Source of the DNA: Panorpa germanica | Lineage: Eukaryota > Arthropoda > Insecta > Mecoptera > Panorpidae | NCBI GenBank assembly: GCA_963678705.1 | Contig: OY783221.1 | Location: forward strand, 1,426,001-1,490,000 | Reading direction: 5' to 3' | DNA length: 64,000 nucleotides | In this document: positions 25,401-39,500 of the stretch, one piece after another | Numbering within the stretch: position 1 is the stretch's first letter | Layout of the letters: each line of letters begins with the position of its first letter | Position numbers and translations under genes: made by a program | The notes under the pieces: generated by a model | What the model was told of the DNA's origin: nothing | The model's database searches: none | The model's input: the letters and a program-made list of their open reading frames with translations, nothing else

Positions 25401-28400
25401 GCGTATAAACAAATTGTAAGAAATTGAGTTCTCTATCAGATAGATTTTATATTAGGTATGGAATGGAGATATTGTAAACGTTTGTAGCAGCCATGTTTTC
25501 AAGATGGACGCCTGATTAAATATTCTATTCAGTTAGATATAAATAGCCGGCCGCTTACGTGGTAACTCCAATTTGGTTCTGTATTCTATATAAATTCTAT
25601 TTACATTATATTATGATAAACTATTAAGGCATGTATGCATTTTCCATGCTACAAAACAAATGTCGAATATCGTAGTGTAGCCATCATAAATTAAGCAAAT
25701 AATAATGTTTACACGTACCGGTCATGCCGTAGTGTGGCGTTCCACCACTAGGGTGTTAATGGCGTGATCGTAGCAGACAATGACATGCATAATATCGTAC
25801 AGTGGACAACAGCACTGGACGTTTGAAGTGTTATGGTCTCAAAACTGATGTTGGGAACTATTGAGTTGGGAATAATGAAATTGTTGTGGAGAGATAAGAA
25901 GAAAACCGGAGATTTGTTATTAGAAATATAATACACGTAATATATAAAGCAGGAGAGGTAGTAAAATGGCTCTAAATAGAGGTTAATCGTATAAATAGAC
26001 TCGTACGCCTTCCCCCTCTTCTCTTCCATGTTCGATACGATAAATCCAATGACAAACAGACTTTTAGACAAACGTGGATTTGGGTATTACTTATACGTAT
26101 GATATTTTATGAAAAACGAATTTAAAAATATGTTTCTTTGATCACAGCGACGCGTCGCGGCTTCTATCGCAACCGGTCATCTGTGAATATATTTCCTTGA
26201 AGCTGTCACTCCGTATTCAATGAAGTTGTGATGTATCTGATTCCTGGAATGGGGGATGAATATTAATCGAATTTTGTGGTGGAGCCACAAACGCGTATGA
26301 CACTCACATAAGCAAATTGACAAGTTAACAAATCATCTTTTGAAAACGCCGATTCCCTTTGACAAATAAGATTACTGTGTTATTATACATATTCATAAAA
26401 TATTAAATATGCTATCTAACGTACTTTTTAGCGCTGAATAATTAAAAAAATTTTTTTTTTAATTAACAAGACTATAATCGTTAAAATTTTCTATACCCCA
26501 CTTTATGAAATTTGAAAATTAACAAGAGTATATAACCTTTGATTTTTTCAATAAAATTTAGCAATTTATTTTGACGATTTTAATATGTTTTCTAACGTAA
26601 TTTTTAACGCTGATTTCAAAATTAAAAACAATTTTTAAATATCTCCATTATTTAAGCCTTAACAGGCCAATATCTCGGACACCGTAAAGCTGATCTAATA
26701 ACAAATTTCATATTTGAAATCAGCATAAAAAAGTACATCAAATACCATAAGAAAATAGTCGGAAAATATTTTCAATTTTTTTTAAATTAACAAGACTATA
26801 ATCGTTAAAATTTTCTATACCCCGCGTTATGAAATTTGAAAATTAACAAGAGTAAAACCTTTGATTTTTTCAATAAAATTTATCAATTTATTTTGACGAT
26901 TTTAATATGTTTTCTAACGTAATTTTTAACGCTGATTTCAAAATTAAAAACAATTTTTAAATATCTCCATTATTTAAGCCTTAACAGGCCAATATCTCGG
27001 ACACCGTAAAGCTGATCTAATAACAAATTTCATATTTGAAATCAGCATAAAAAAGTACATCAAATACCATAAGAAAATAGTCGGAAAATATTTTCAATTT
27101 TTTTAAAATTAACTAGAGTATAACCTCTAAAATTTTCTATACCCCGCGTTATGAAATTTGAAAATTAACAAGAGTAAAACCTTTGATTTTTTCAATAAAA
27201 TTTATCAATTTATTTTGACGATTTTAATATGTTTTCTAACGTAATTTTTAACGCTGATTTCAAAATTAAAAACAATTTTTAAATATCTCCATTATTTAAG
27301 CCTTAACAGGCCAATATCTCGGACACCGTAAAGCTGATCTAATAACAAATTTCATATTTGAAATCAGCATAAAAAAGTACATCAAATACCATAAGAAAAT
27401 AGTCGGAAAATATTTTCAATTTTTTTAAAATTAACGAGAGTATAACCTTTAAAAATTTGATAAAAAATCAATTTTTTGTTTTGACAAATAAAAGATGTAT
27501 TCGAACGTAGTTTTTTATGCTGATTTCAAAAATGAAATCCATTTTTAAATATTCCTAAACATGCCATATCTCGAAAACCGGGACACCTAGAAAAAAACAA
27601 ATTGCAGATTTGAAATCAGCGTAAAAAAGTACGTTAAGAACCATTTAAAAATAAACAAAATCAAAAGTTGAATTTTTATGAAATTAACAAGAGTATAACC
27701 TTTAAAAATTTGATAAAAAATCAATTTTTTGTTTTGACAAATAAAAGATGTATTCGAACGTAGTTTTTTATGCTGATTTCAAAAATGAAATCCATTTTTA
27801 AATATCTCTATTATTTATGCCTAAACATGCCGATATCTCGAAAAACGGGACACCTAGAAAAAAACAAATTGCAGATTTGAAATCAGCGTAAAAAAGTACG
27901 TTAAGAACCATTGAAAAATAAACAAAATCAAAAGTTGAATTTTTATGAAATTAACAAGAGTTTAACCTTTAAAAATTTGATAAAAAATCAATTTTTTGTT
28001 TTGACTAATAAAACATGTATTCGAACGTAGTTTTTTATGCTGATTTCAAAAATTAGAATCAATTTTAAATATTAATAATATTTACTATATTTAGAAACTA
28101 AAAAGAGAACAAATAATAGGAATTTATAAAGCCGTACTTAGTGCACCCCGTTTTATGAAATTCAAACTGCGATTTTTATGAAATTAACAAGAGTAAAACC
28201 TTTAAAAATTTGATAAAAAATATATTTTTTGTTTTGACAAATAAAAGATGTATTCGAACGTACTTTTTTATGCTGATTTTAAAAATGAAATCCATTTTTA
28301 AATATCTCTATTATTTATGCCTAAACATGCCGATATCTCGAAAACCGGGACACCTAGAAAAAAAACAAGTTGCAGATTTGAAATCAGCGTAAAAAAGTAC

Positions 28401-31400
28401 ATCAAGAATCATTCAAAAATAAACAAAATAAAAAGTTGAATTTTTATGAAATTAACAAGAGTATACCCTTTAAAAATTAGATAAAAAATCAATTTTTTGT
28501 TTTGACAAATAAAAGATGTTTTCTAAAGTAGTTTTTTATGCTGATTTCAAAAATTAAAATCAATTTTAAATATACCTAATACTTACTATATAAAGAAACT
28601 AAAAAGAGAACAACTAATGGGAATTTATGCAGCCGTACTTAGTGCACCCCGTTTTATGAAATTCAAACTGCGATTTTTATGAAATTAGCAAGAGTATAAC
28701 CTTTAAAAATTTGATAAAAAATCAATTTTTTGTTTTGTCAAATAAAAGAAATTTTTAACGCTGATTTCAAAATTAAAAACTATTTTTAAATATCTCCATT
28801 ATTTAAGCCTTAACAGGCCAATATCTCGGACACCGTAAAGCTCATCTAATAACAAATTTCATATTTGAAATCAGCATAAAAAAGTACATCAAATATTATA
28901 AAAAAATAGTCGGAAAATATTTTTAATTTTTTTAAAATTAACAAGAAAATAACCTTTAAAATTTTCTATACCCCGCGTTATGAAATTTGAAAATTAACAA
29001 GACCTTTGATTTTTTCAATAAAATTTAGCAATTTATTTTGACGATTTTAATATGTTTTCTAACGTAATTTTTAACGCTGATTTCAAAATTAAAAACAATT
29101 TTTAAATACATATCTCCATTATTTAAGCCTTAACAGGCCAATATCTCGGACACTGTAAAGCTCATCTAATAACAAATTTCACTTTCAAAATCAGCATAAA
29201 AAAGTACATCAATTACCATACAAAAATAATCAAAAGAATAATTTAAATTTTTATAAAACTTTCTATACCCCGGTTTATGAAATTTGTAAAAACACTTTTT
29301 CGTCCATAGTGCTCATAAATCTGGCAGTGAAATTACCAGTTGCAATAAAATGTCAAGTTAAGTATCTATTCATTAACCGTGCGTACGATTACGTAATCAG
29401 AGACCCTTTAAGCTTTACCGGAAATGCAGTTATGTGATTGATATCCCGTAAAGCTTATTTTAGTACTTCCGTTAGTAATAACCACTTATATTAGTAATTC
29501 CGTGTGTATAACGTTGGATTAACGGAAACCGGATATTGTTGTCATACTAATACTGTAATAGGAAGCCAGTAATTAGTTCAGGCACTCCACGAAGCACGAG
29601 TTCACAGCGAACGTGGCTAACTGGATTACATCCGAATATTTATGGTAATCTGGCAAAGGTCAAGTATCACGAGAGCAACTTGCTCAGTTTGGCTATTCAT
29701 TGTTCTCTATGGCCACGTATATATGTGTATGTAATGATATTCACCTTGCAGCATGAGTGCGAGAGAGATAGCACTACGTTTTCTGCGATTGTGTTTCGGA
29801 TTTGTTAGCCATCATCACAGAACTAGTTCTTGCCAAGGTTTTTGACCGTTACGTTCGTGCTATGGCCGCCAGGATCGTTTGAATCACTGAACCGACTTTT
29901 GTAATAACGTAAATGATCACGCATGCGATTTTTGACTTATATTTTACCTTCATACTTAAACTTACTGCGCATGGTATCACTTGTGAGTGATATTATAGCC
30001 CGCTTAACGGATTCTAATGAGAAACGAGTATTTTAACACAATCAGGAATCCCTCTTCATCCACTTCAACCACTTCGATATAATACGGAAGACAATGGTCT
30101 ACTAGAACAGACAATGAGATGCGTGAAGTGCGTGAAGTGGAGACAACCGATTTTGTGACAGCAAAAAATCTTCAAGTGTTTTAAGCGGAATAATTATATC
30201 AATTAATCTTTACCAAAATGATGGATGATCTTTCTTGATTATCGGTTATCTGGATTATCTTATCAGTAAATATGAAAAACAGTAAAAGATTTTTAGAAGA
30301 AGTCCACTGATTCCTATTCTAAAGAATTCACTTGTTTTAAAGGTGCAAATATTCTCTTTGTCTACAAAACTATTTCTTTGACAAAATTGAATAAACATTG
30401 ACAAAGGTACAACTTTAAATTAAATATTTATACAATTCTATTGTTGTTTTTATTTTGTCTCTAATTTGAAATAAATATAAATACGTATTACGTACCAGAA
30501 GTTCGGAACCTTTTTATTATGGAAGTCTATTTCAACTTCAAATGTATCCCAGAACCCGCGCAGCTCTCCTACTATTGCTTTTATATTATTTTATTTGTTT
30601 AAAGTTTTCGGTTCAGTGTTCAGTTACTATTCGGTCAAAAGTTTTCAACAAGTACCAGTGTCGGAAAAGTTTTTTCTATTTACACTGTTAAACAAATAGC
30701 GACTAAATACATAATACTCATTATTTTACTTATGGTACAAAGCCATTTTATGTTCTGTTGTTCATACTAAGTACATTGTATGGTAAATGCAGAGCTATAC
30801 AGTCATTGCGAAATTATAAAGCGAGCATGACAATATAGAACGAGTGTTGTCGGTGAGTGTTTTCGTTTACGAGATATCAGCATGATAAACATTAAAATAT
30901 AGATACGAGAGAGCTCTTTCACATGTTTTACGAACATCTCGACGTGTCTAAATCTTCCCAACAATGTTTATCTGATTTTAATCATACGACACGTTACGAT
31001 TTTCACCTCCAACCAATTCCAGCGAGTTGTCCGTAGCACAGGTTAGTTTATAACATCGTTTCATCCCTCACTCGAAGGGTAGTGAACATGTTTGACCCGA
31101 GTGCCCTTGCTCTAAGTCACTGTAATGAGGTTAGTCTAGTTGTTCTTTTCTCTCTCCTTCTCGATACAATCACCCCTACATTCCTACCACCCTTATCTCG
31201 CTTATGTACTGATTGGAACACTGGAAAGAGTTACAGGTTATAAAAAGTCTAGGGGTCATTCTAACACCTAACATCGCACACTACTGTCACTAAGGGAATT
31301 TGGCGAATTCAGTGAGTTCACTATTTCTCACATAACTTGAATTTCGGATAAGCGGAGTTTATTTCATGATGTTGGCTTTTATATACCAGTCGGATAATAT

Positions 31401-34400
31401 CTATAAGCTTGGGAAATTATTTGAGATAAATATATTAAGATTAAAGAGGTCATGCCTTGCTAAGAAATACGTATACGATCTTAACACAGAAATAATAAGT
31501 TCTTTTGTTAAATTCGTTTGGTTTTATTTCTCAACATAGTTTACTTGTTGCCATCTTTGATATAAAATTTCACATGCAGGAATTTACCGACAATCTAATA
31601 CGGCCGATAGTTTCAACGCATGCGCAATTATATTACTAGACCATTATTTTGGCAAGTAACTCTCTATTAAGTAACAATTTCTAATTAAAGCTATAAGTAA
31701 ACTTTGTAGCTCAATTTTTATTGGCACTTATAATTTTATTATAGGAATATAATATAGAATAATTAAAATAAAGATATTTAATTAAAAAAATATATATCTA
31801 GGGTATATATAACTAAAGATAATGAAAACTGCATTCATTCCAACAACTTTTGTAACTAATACAATAAACCTGGATCTAGGTTTGTCTGCAGTTCACATTT
31901 TACAGTCTACAGCTGAAATACAGACTGGCCGCTAGAATTCAATTAAAATTCTGCATTCGTTAGTAAATTTATAAAGTATATATGCCATAAAACTGTAGCA
32001 GGAGTAAAGCCCTTGTGTTAGGGGATGAATATTTAAATTGCAAGGTATTTCAATCGTGCTTGTAACTTTAAACATCTTTTCTTTTCGATTAACTTTATTT
32101 TTGTTTATTATTTGAAATGCTTAAAGTAATTAAAAGTATAAATATATACAAGTATCAGATAAATCATGTTGCTCTTAGGGCAGGGATTTAACCTAGTTAT
32201 ACTTTATTATCACATAATCCTTAAAAGGGACTTCTTAAGGTTCTAAAATCGTTGAAACGATCGCTATATAAAGTTTTATATACATGTCGATAGAAATGAT
32301 AAACGTCGAGTATATGCGTATGCAAATGAGGGTATTTCTGATGACATTGCACCTCTCGTGCCAACGGTGAACAGTGTTCGGTTCACTACCATACTTCATA
32401 CGTCATAATTTAGTAGTTGTGCCAGTGTGAAGTAATTTAAAGACTTATATAAACTAAAATTACTTAAAGGTTTGCGGAACGTGTTACTTGCGTCATTTGA
32501 ATAAGTACATCGACCTGAATACTGTCACAATTTCACATAATTACTAAGTTAATAAACTAGAGCGGTAAAGTATAATTCCGGACTTCCGGTTTTCTATACA
32601 TGAAATACGAATATGAATACACACTTACTTGTTATATAATACAATATCCGGTAGCCAGATGTGTTCAGATGGTACATAGAGTTCTGTCACGCCACCATAC
32701 TCTGACGGATCCCATTGGAACTTATGGTCTTGCCATTCCTGTTGGTAGAATAGAACATAAAATGAATTAGCATATACAAGCGGTGCTCTGTTCAATTAAC
32801 TATAATTAACATCGAATAATTAGTGATATGTTAGGAGATGTTTATAGGTTGGCGCAATTATCGTCGGACGATAAATTCGAGAAGGTGAATTCTATAAAGT
32901 CAAATCAATTGAGATTGATATACGAATATGTCGTTAAAAGATAAAGGATAATTTTGAATGCTTATGGTGTTCAGAAAATGCCACTATTTTAAAACCTACC
33001 TACCATATAGAGAGTGGACAATTGCAGAATGCGAGCAAGTTAGTTATAACACTTTGAAACACGACTCCAGATTGTTTTTCATTCTAGTTCCTAAATTTAA
33101 TAATTAAAACATACACTTTAAATAAAAAGTTTCATATTTTATAATTAATTTTTTATTGTAAGTTTGATTGTAATTTGCACTATTGTTATGCAGTTATATT
33201 GCAACCAGAAAAGAGAAGAAAAGAAAAGTTTTCAAATTAAGAAAATGTACAATACTTACATGTTCTAACCAGACGTTCGTTGTTAAGATTTGATCCTTGA
33301 GGTTCTGTAACAAGAAGAAAACAAAAGTAAGAAATGTTTTCTAGAAAATACTCGTAATGATGTTTTTAAAGAAGAAAGTACATGTAGTCTTAGATTAAAT
33401 TAGAAGATACAGTATTTAAAATGTAACAAAATTAAAATCATCGATTCTTTTGAATTGTTATGGTTTTTGGAAGATGATAAATTAATTATGACGGCGCAGT
33501 AGACGTAATAACGATGACGCAAACCAATAAGTAACTGTGTTCATTTAACACAACTTAACTTAATTTTGTTTTAGTTATTTTAGGTTAGAAAATTGCTATA
33601 AAATGAGATTTCTTGAGGTTATTAGGTCTGTACTACAGGCCCAGCATAGTGGCTCACATATCTTGAACTGATTCATTAAATAAAACATTATCCAAAGGTT
33701 TTAACTTGTCTCTAGTCACTACATTTTGTACAATATTGACTTCGATGGACTGGCACGAGCTGCTGCCTGTAACAAAATGGCAGACACAACGCTAGCGCTT
33801 TCTTTTAGAACACACTCAAAATTTATTGTATCAAGTCATAATTGAACTTAGTTTTTAGGAGTTATTATTAGACTGAACGTCCCCCTATCCTCTAGGCACG
33901 CCTCTGCTTAAATAAGCGAACCTACTTAGATTCGTCGCACACTGCAAACGATTTTAAGCGACGGTGAATTTGGGCGTAAATAGTAAGCCGACTCCTGTGT
34001 TCTTTGCATGTGTTTTGTCACAATACATACACACCACGTAGCGATACGACAATACGCCAAGACAAACTTGTGTACTGTAGTTTTGCACTAACATAATTTA
34101 TCATGAGAGCAAACTTTTACTTTCATTTTTATCGATACACCAGTGTTCCCTTTTAGTCTGAGCCGGATGATGCATTTACAAGGTAGGGATAGCGTTGTAG
34201 CCTGTATACTCTAGGTTAAAATTCACTTGCAGTGTGCGACAGGTCTTACAAACCTTTGTATGTGTTCCAGCGATTGAATTATGTTCATTCATCAAAGATA
34301 TATTGTCCTAATGCAAATAATCGTGGTTTTGGAATTAGGCTATTATTTATGCCATTAATAATTGACGATTAGCAAATACATGATACATAAATATCCAACA

Positions 34401-36477
34401 CGGTTCACAAAATAGTCCAATTTACAAATTTCCATAATAAACCCCTTCCATAACGTATGAACGTAGGATGGAATGTTTAAAGCGCCATAAATTGTTTATC
34501 AGTCCACACTGAGTGGTGTTTTGAATTCAAACAATGACGGTGATGGCCTGAATAGTAGATTACCTATACAAATTGCACCAAACAATGGATCCGCCATTTT
34601 ATTTGTTCGTGCTGCTGCTGCTGCTGCTGCTGGTGTTTGCTGTTTGCTGTCCAATACAATCGTACATAGTCTATTAGACAATTTATATTAAACAGATAAA
34701 CGACATGGGCCCATATTACATTGTTGTTATTAAATTCATTTTAAATGTGGCAGAATTATAGTTAGAAATGTCAGATCACTATTATCAGATGATTATTGAG
34801 TTGTAATAAGGCATATTATAAGTATCAATTTTTAATATGCAACATGTAATATTTTATTACATATTCAACAACAACATGTACAATATTTTCGACGTCACAA
34901 GTTTCCTACTACACGGTGGAACGAATGTTTGATCCGAATGATTTATTTATTTTATTAATTTGTTGATATTATTGACACTGACACTGTTTAACAAAAACTT
35001 TCAAGTAAATAAAGAAACCTTCCTTTGTTGGACGATTTGTGCAGCAGTGCATGATATGTGGATCAAGTGTGTGGTGGGGGTAGAAAAATAACTTTTTTCA
35101 ACATGAACGTTGCACACACTTTTTCCAGTATCGACCACTCGATGCGTCCAACGTTGAAAGGTGAAAGGAGCCGTCTTTAAAGCGGTCAGAATGATGGTGG
35201 TGATATGATGCCCAAACATTCTTGTTCCTGCATCAAATTGTTACTGTACATAGATTTTAAATATATATATTACACAATTTGTGTATAAAACTAATAAGTA
35301 TTAATTATATTAAATGTTCACATACATTAATAAATTGTATGAATAAATATTTGCAAGTAAAGTAAATTTGCGTGTAAATGCAATTGAAACAATAGCAACT
35401 TTGAAATGTTTTTTCGCAACTTGCCATTAAGTAAAATACCCCAGTTCAGTTGTTTAAAAAACCACATAAAACATAAAGCGGTTGCACTACTTCATGGATA
35501 TCGCTGCAGACAGATTTAAAAACGATAAAAACCTTAAATGTTGAACAGTTTAAAGCGGGATTGGGTGAGTTAAAGAGTGAGGGAGAGTTTTGTAACAAAC
35601 ATAGAAGTTGTTAAACTTCTAAAGTAGTTTGGGAAGATAAATCCCGTGGCGTGTAATTTTTCTCAAGTTATTGATTATGAGATACTCTATTGGTACAGAT
35701 CATGCTTACCAAGAGAAAAACTAACTCTAGTTAAAAAACATTGAGGAGTTTATGAAGTTTGTTTGGAACAAAGTGTAAATAGAAACGATTTGTTTATAAA
35801 GAAGTGTTTCAAAGAAATGAGGGAGTGAGAAGTGTGATTAAACATTGCTGTTATCCATTTTATTAAATGCTTTTAAGATTTAGTTGCAATCACGATAAAA
35901 TCATCGTCATTATATCGCAATCACGATAATATCGTCGGCACGATATTAACACGACTTCTCTTGACTATGAATATTTGAATTTCAAAATGGAATTAAAATT
36001 TGAAATAAAATAAAATTGACACACAAAAGACAAGACACACAATTCACTCTTATAGAATGCATGTTTATTGTGAATAAGTTTTTATTTAACACTGTAATAC
36101 AAAGTTTTTCAATAAAATATCACTTAGGAAAATTTGATTCCTTTTGATGTTACAGGAAGTTATTAGTGTACGGGTAGTATACTCGTATGTACGTACGAGC
36201 ATCTCCTTTCGTATGAAGATGGATGTGATGTAACATAAATTTAGTAAAACACGTATTAAGGCTGTTCCGGAACACATAACAGACGATGCGGAACATTACA
36301 AACTTATTAGACACGTAAAAAGTAAACGTAAAGTTTGTAGACGAACACGAAGACGAAGACGAAGAAGAAGAAGATATGAGGATGAGTAGCGTGTGTGCGA
36401 CTGCTGACGTGACAACGTATAAAAAAAAGAAGAAGAGAAAGAATTTATCTCTGATCGAAACTAAAGGTTTAATAATA

Positions 36478-36512
<35 letters not shown>

Positions 36513-39500
36513 TATGCTCATTAAATAGGGAATCCATTGGAGGAAGTGACGTATAGTTTGGGGAAATGATAATATTCGGCAAGGAGCGTCTGGAGGTTAG
36601 TTGGGAATAAAATCACTTTAAGTTTTCAGCATATTTCAAAAGTCAATCTGTCATCAAAACACAGTTTGCATGTTTTCAATATGCGACATTCTGGGGTATG
36701 TAAGTGTTGAAAATAAAATCTGAATCGAGAAATTATCTAGGTTTAAAGTTAGCCGCTTTTGTGTTTTGAAAAAAATATGTGTTACAGGCAGTGGCGTGGT
36801 TCATAAAGGCGCATGGACGCCTCAAAGTGCAGTGCAAATTAGTATCACACCTTTATTACAAAAAAAAAACGAATCAAATTATACTTTTCCAATAATTTAA
36901 CTATTACTATTTCAATAAAAACGTATTAAAAAAAATTTCATAAGTTCATCGCAATCCCATGCAATGGGTTTGTGCTCTATGTCTTAATTTCTATAAAAGT
37001 GTACTATATATTGATAAAGTGGGTTACTAGAACCACAAATGTCCAATTATTCTTTAATAACTCCTTATATGTTAAGAGATATTAACAATTAAAAGTCATT
37101 TTGTCTCTTTAATTATCAAAGGGATTCAACGTTGTACACATTCCAAGTGCATGTGACATCACAATCCTTGTGTAAGGCTACCAACCTTACAACTCATAAA
37201 TCTCTGCTATATGTATTTATAAATCAAAATATCAAATATTATTTACAGCTATTTCAAGGAACAATCAAATTCCAATATTATGTCTGCCTTAGCAGGGTTA
37301 AATAAAATAAAAACTTATTATTCTTTGACTTGACTTGATTATTTCGACTACCAATAGCTACAGAACATTACCACAGCACTGACCTACTCAACAAATAACT
37401 GAAGTTAAAATGCATTTCACGTCATACAAATATGGCCGACCATTTCTAGCGTTCATCTCCGTCAATATTTAGATATTTAATAAAATAGACACGCCAATAC
37501 ACATTTATTAACATCAATTTCAATCAACATGTTCAAATTCATTCATAAAAATAGTCTCAGTAAATATCATATAAAGATAATCCGATAAAAATCCGATATC
37601 ATATAAAGATAATATATCAGATAAAGATAATTATTCTTTGACTTGATTATTTCGACTACCAACAGCTACAAGACATTACCACAGCACTGACCTACTCAAC
37701 AAATAACTGACGTTAAAATGCATTTCACGTCATACAAATGGTCGACCATTTCTAGCGCTAAAACTACAATTCAAACTTTTAATTGCTATATCTCCGTCAA
37801 CATTTAGATATTTAATAAAATAGACACACAATACATATTTATTAGCATCAATTTCAATCAACAATTGAAAAATCGAGCACTAAAAAATGAGGACACAAGC
37901 CCATTCTATTTAAAATTACAATCAACATGTTCAAATTCATTCATAAAAATAATCTCAGTAAGTATCGGATTAAGATAATCTCAATACTTTCTGCGTACAC
38001 ACATAAAAACACACATCGTGCAGCGGAAACGCAACGACCTTGAAAGACGACAGAAGAATAAAGGGTGTACTTGTGTTTATAATATTGGTAGTAAGAATGT
38101 TGCATAAAATATAACCAACTGACTCTAATGCAACCCTGACAAATACTGGTTTGTTAAAAGAATGCGACTGCAAAAAATAGTTTTTAAATCTATAAATAGA
38201 ATGTTTAGTTATTTGCACCAAGTTATTTATAGTTTTAATTCATAAATAGTAAAACGTGAAGTAGTTATTAAAAAAGAATATTTAATTTACAGTTTTATGC
38301 TTAGATATAAACAAAGTGATCTTAGCAGGTGTTCGTTGCATTGTAAGACCTGTTGCTGTATACAGCGCGTGCTATATTTATTAAAAACATAGCAACTACC
38401 GTGAATATTAAATAACTATTATACATCTAATTAGTAGCATTCAATTAAGGTTCAAACTATGATAGCCTCATTTAATTATACAGGTTATATGGTAGTATAA
38501 TATTATAACAAGGATGGGATAACTGCAACAAACATTTTAATAACTTCCATCCATATTAAATTCCTGGCAGCAACGCATCCTGGGTATTAATTTTAACATT
38601 ATTGAAACTTGCGAACCTATGTAACGGCAAGGGCGTGCTGCAGGGAAACTCAACACGTCGAACGCCATATCCGATTGAACGTAGCGAGGAAATTTTCATT
38701 AATAAAGTCTGGAGTACATTATGAGCAACAAGTCTTGTATAAGTTAAATATTATAAAAGCAAATATTTATGATTATTGAAGATGATAAAGAATAGTTAGC
38801 CGTCTAAGTACGATATGCTATTTCTTATACTTTACCCTATAAACACAAATTGAAAAGTTATGTAATATTTTACTGTCGTTACGTTTTGTTATTTACAGAA
38901 GCTTTAACTAAAGGTTGAACATGCACAGGTGACGGAACAGTGGGTCCACGGTTTTTAAAAAAATTACAAGGGTACTTTAAAATTTTACAAAAAATTGATA
39001 GTCTTCGATTTTAAAATTTCAAACGGATCCTATAGTCAAACTCAACGCTGATTCGAAATCTATAATTTATTTTTTTGTTGGACCCCCGTTTTTCGAGTTA
39101 TCGGTGTGTTAATGGTTAAATTATGGACCGATTTCAAAATGGCTACCAGATTTGGAATTAGCAGAAAATTCTACATACAAATACATCTTTAAAAGTTGAT
39201 AAAAAAAAAAAATTATATTGTAAATTTTTTTACAAGGGGTTACCTTTAAAATTTTATAAAAAATTGATGGCCTCCGATTTATAAATTTCAAACGGATCCT
39301 ATAGTAAAATTCAAAGCTGATACCAAATCTGTAATTTATTTTTTGGTAGTACTTCCGGTTTTCGAGATATTAGCGTTTCAAGGGTTAAATAATGGAAATA
39401 TTTTAAAATGGTTTTCAGATTTGGAATTAGCGAGAAAAAGTACGTTCGAAAACATATTTAAAAGTTAGAAAAAAAATAATTTTTTTTTTAATTTTTTTTT

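Larger units (their letters stand above)
19654..32628 (-). other. nAChR alpha-2 intron 3 (13.0 kb)
   Basis: It holds an R3 fragment, LINE fragments, two MITE copies, a small palindromic MITE and a 2.9-kb satellite-like array. No conserved exon was seen. 29300-32600 shows no recognisable gene or repeat. Confidence 0.7.

Noticed and set aside
25748..26071. 107-residue minus-strand frame
   Set aside because: AT-rich composition, no recognisable domain, no splice context.
26147..26158. Perfect palindrome GCGACGCGTCGC
   Set aside because: It resembles a Helitron hairpin but has no CTAG-type end after it and no repeat copy.
26395..29290. CRISPR-like reading of the regular repeats
   Set aside because: Units are long and contiguous without short spacers, in a eukaryotic intron; it is a satellite-type array.
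36150..36521. 123-residue open frame on the minus strand
   Set aside because: It is produced by the (GA)n run and GAA-rich patch (Ser/Leu runs) and has no domain.
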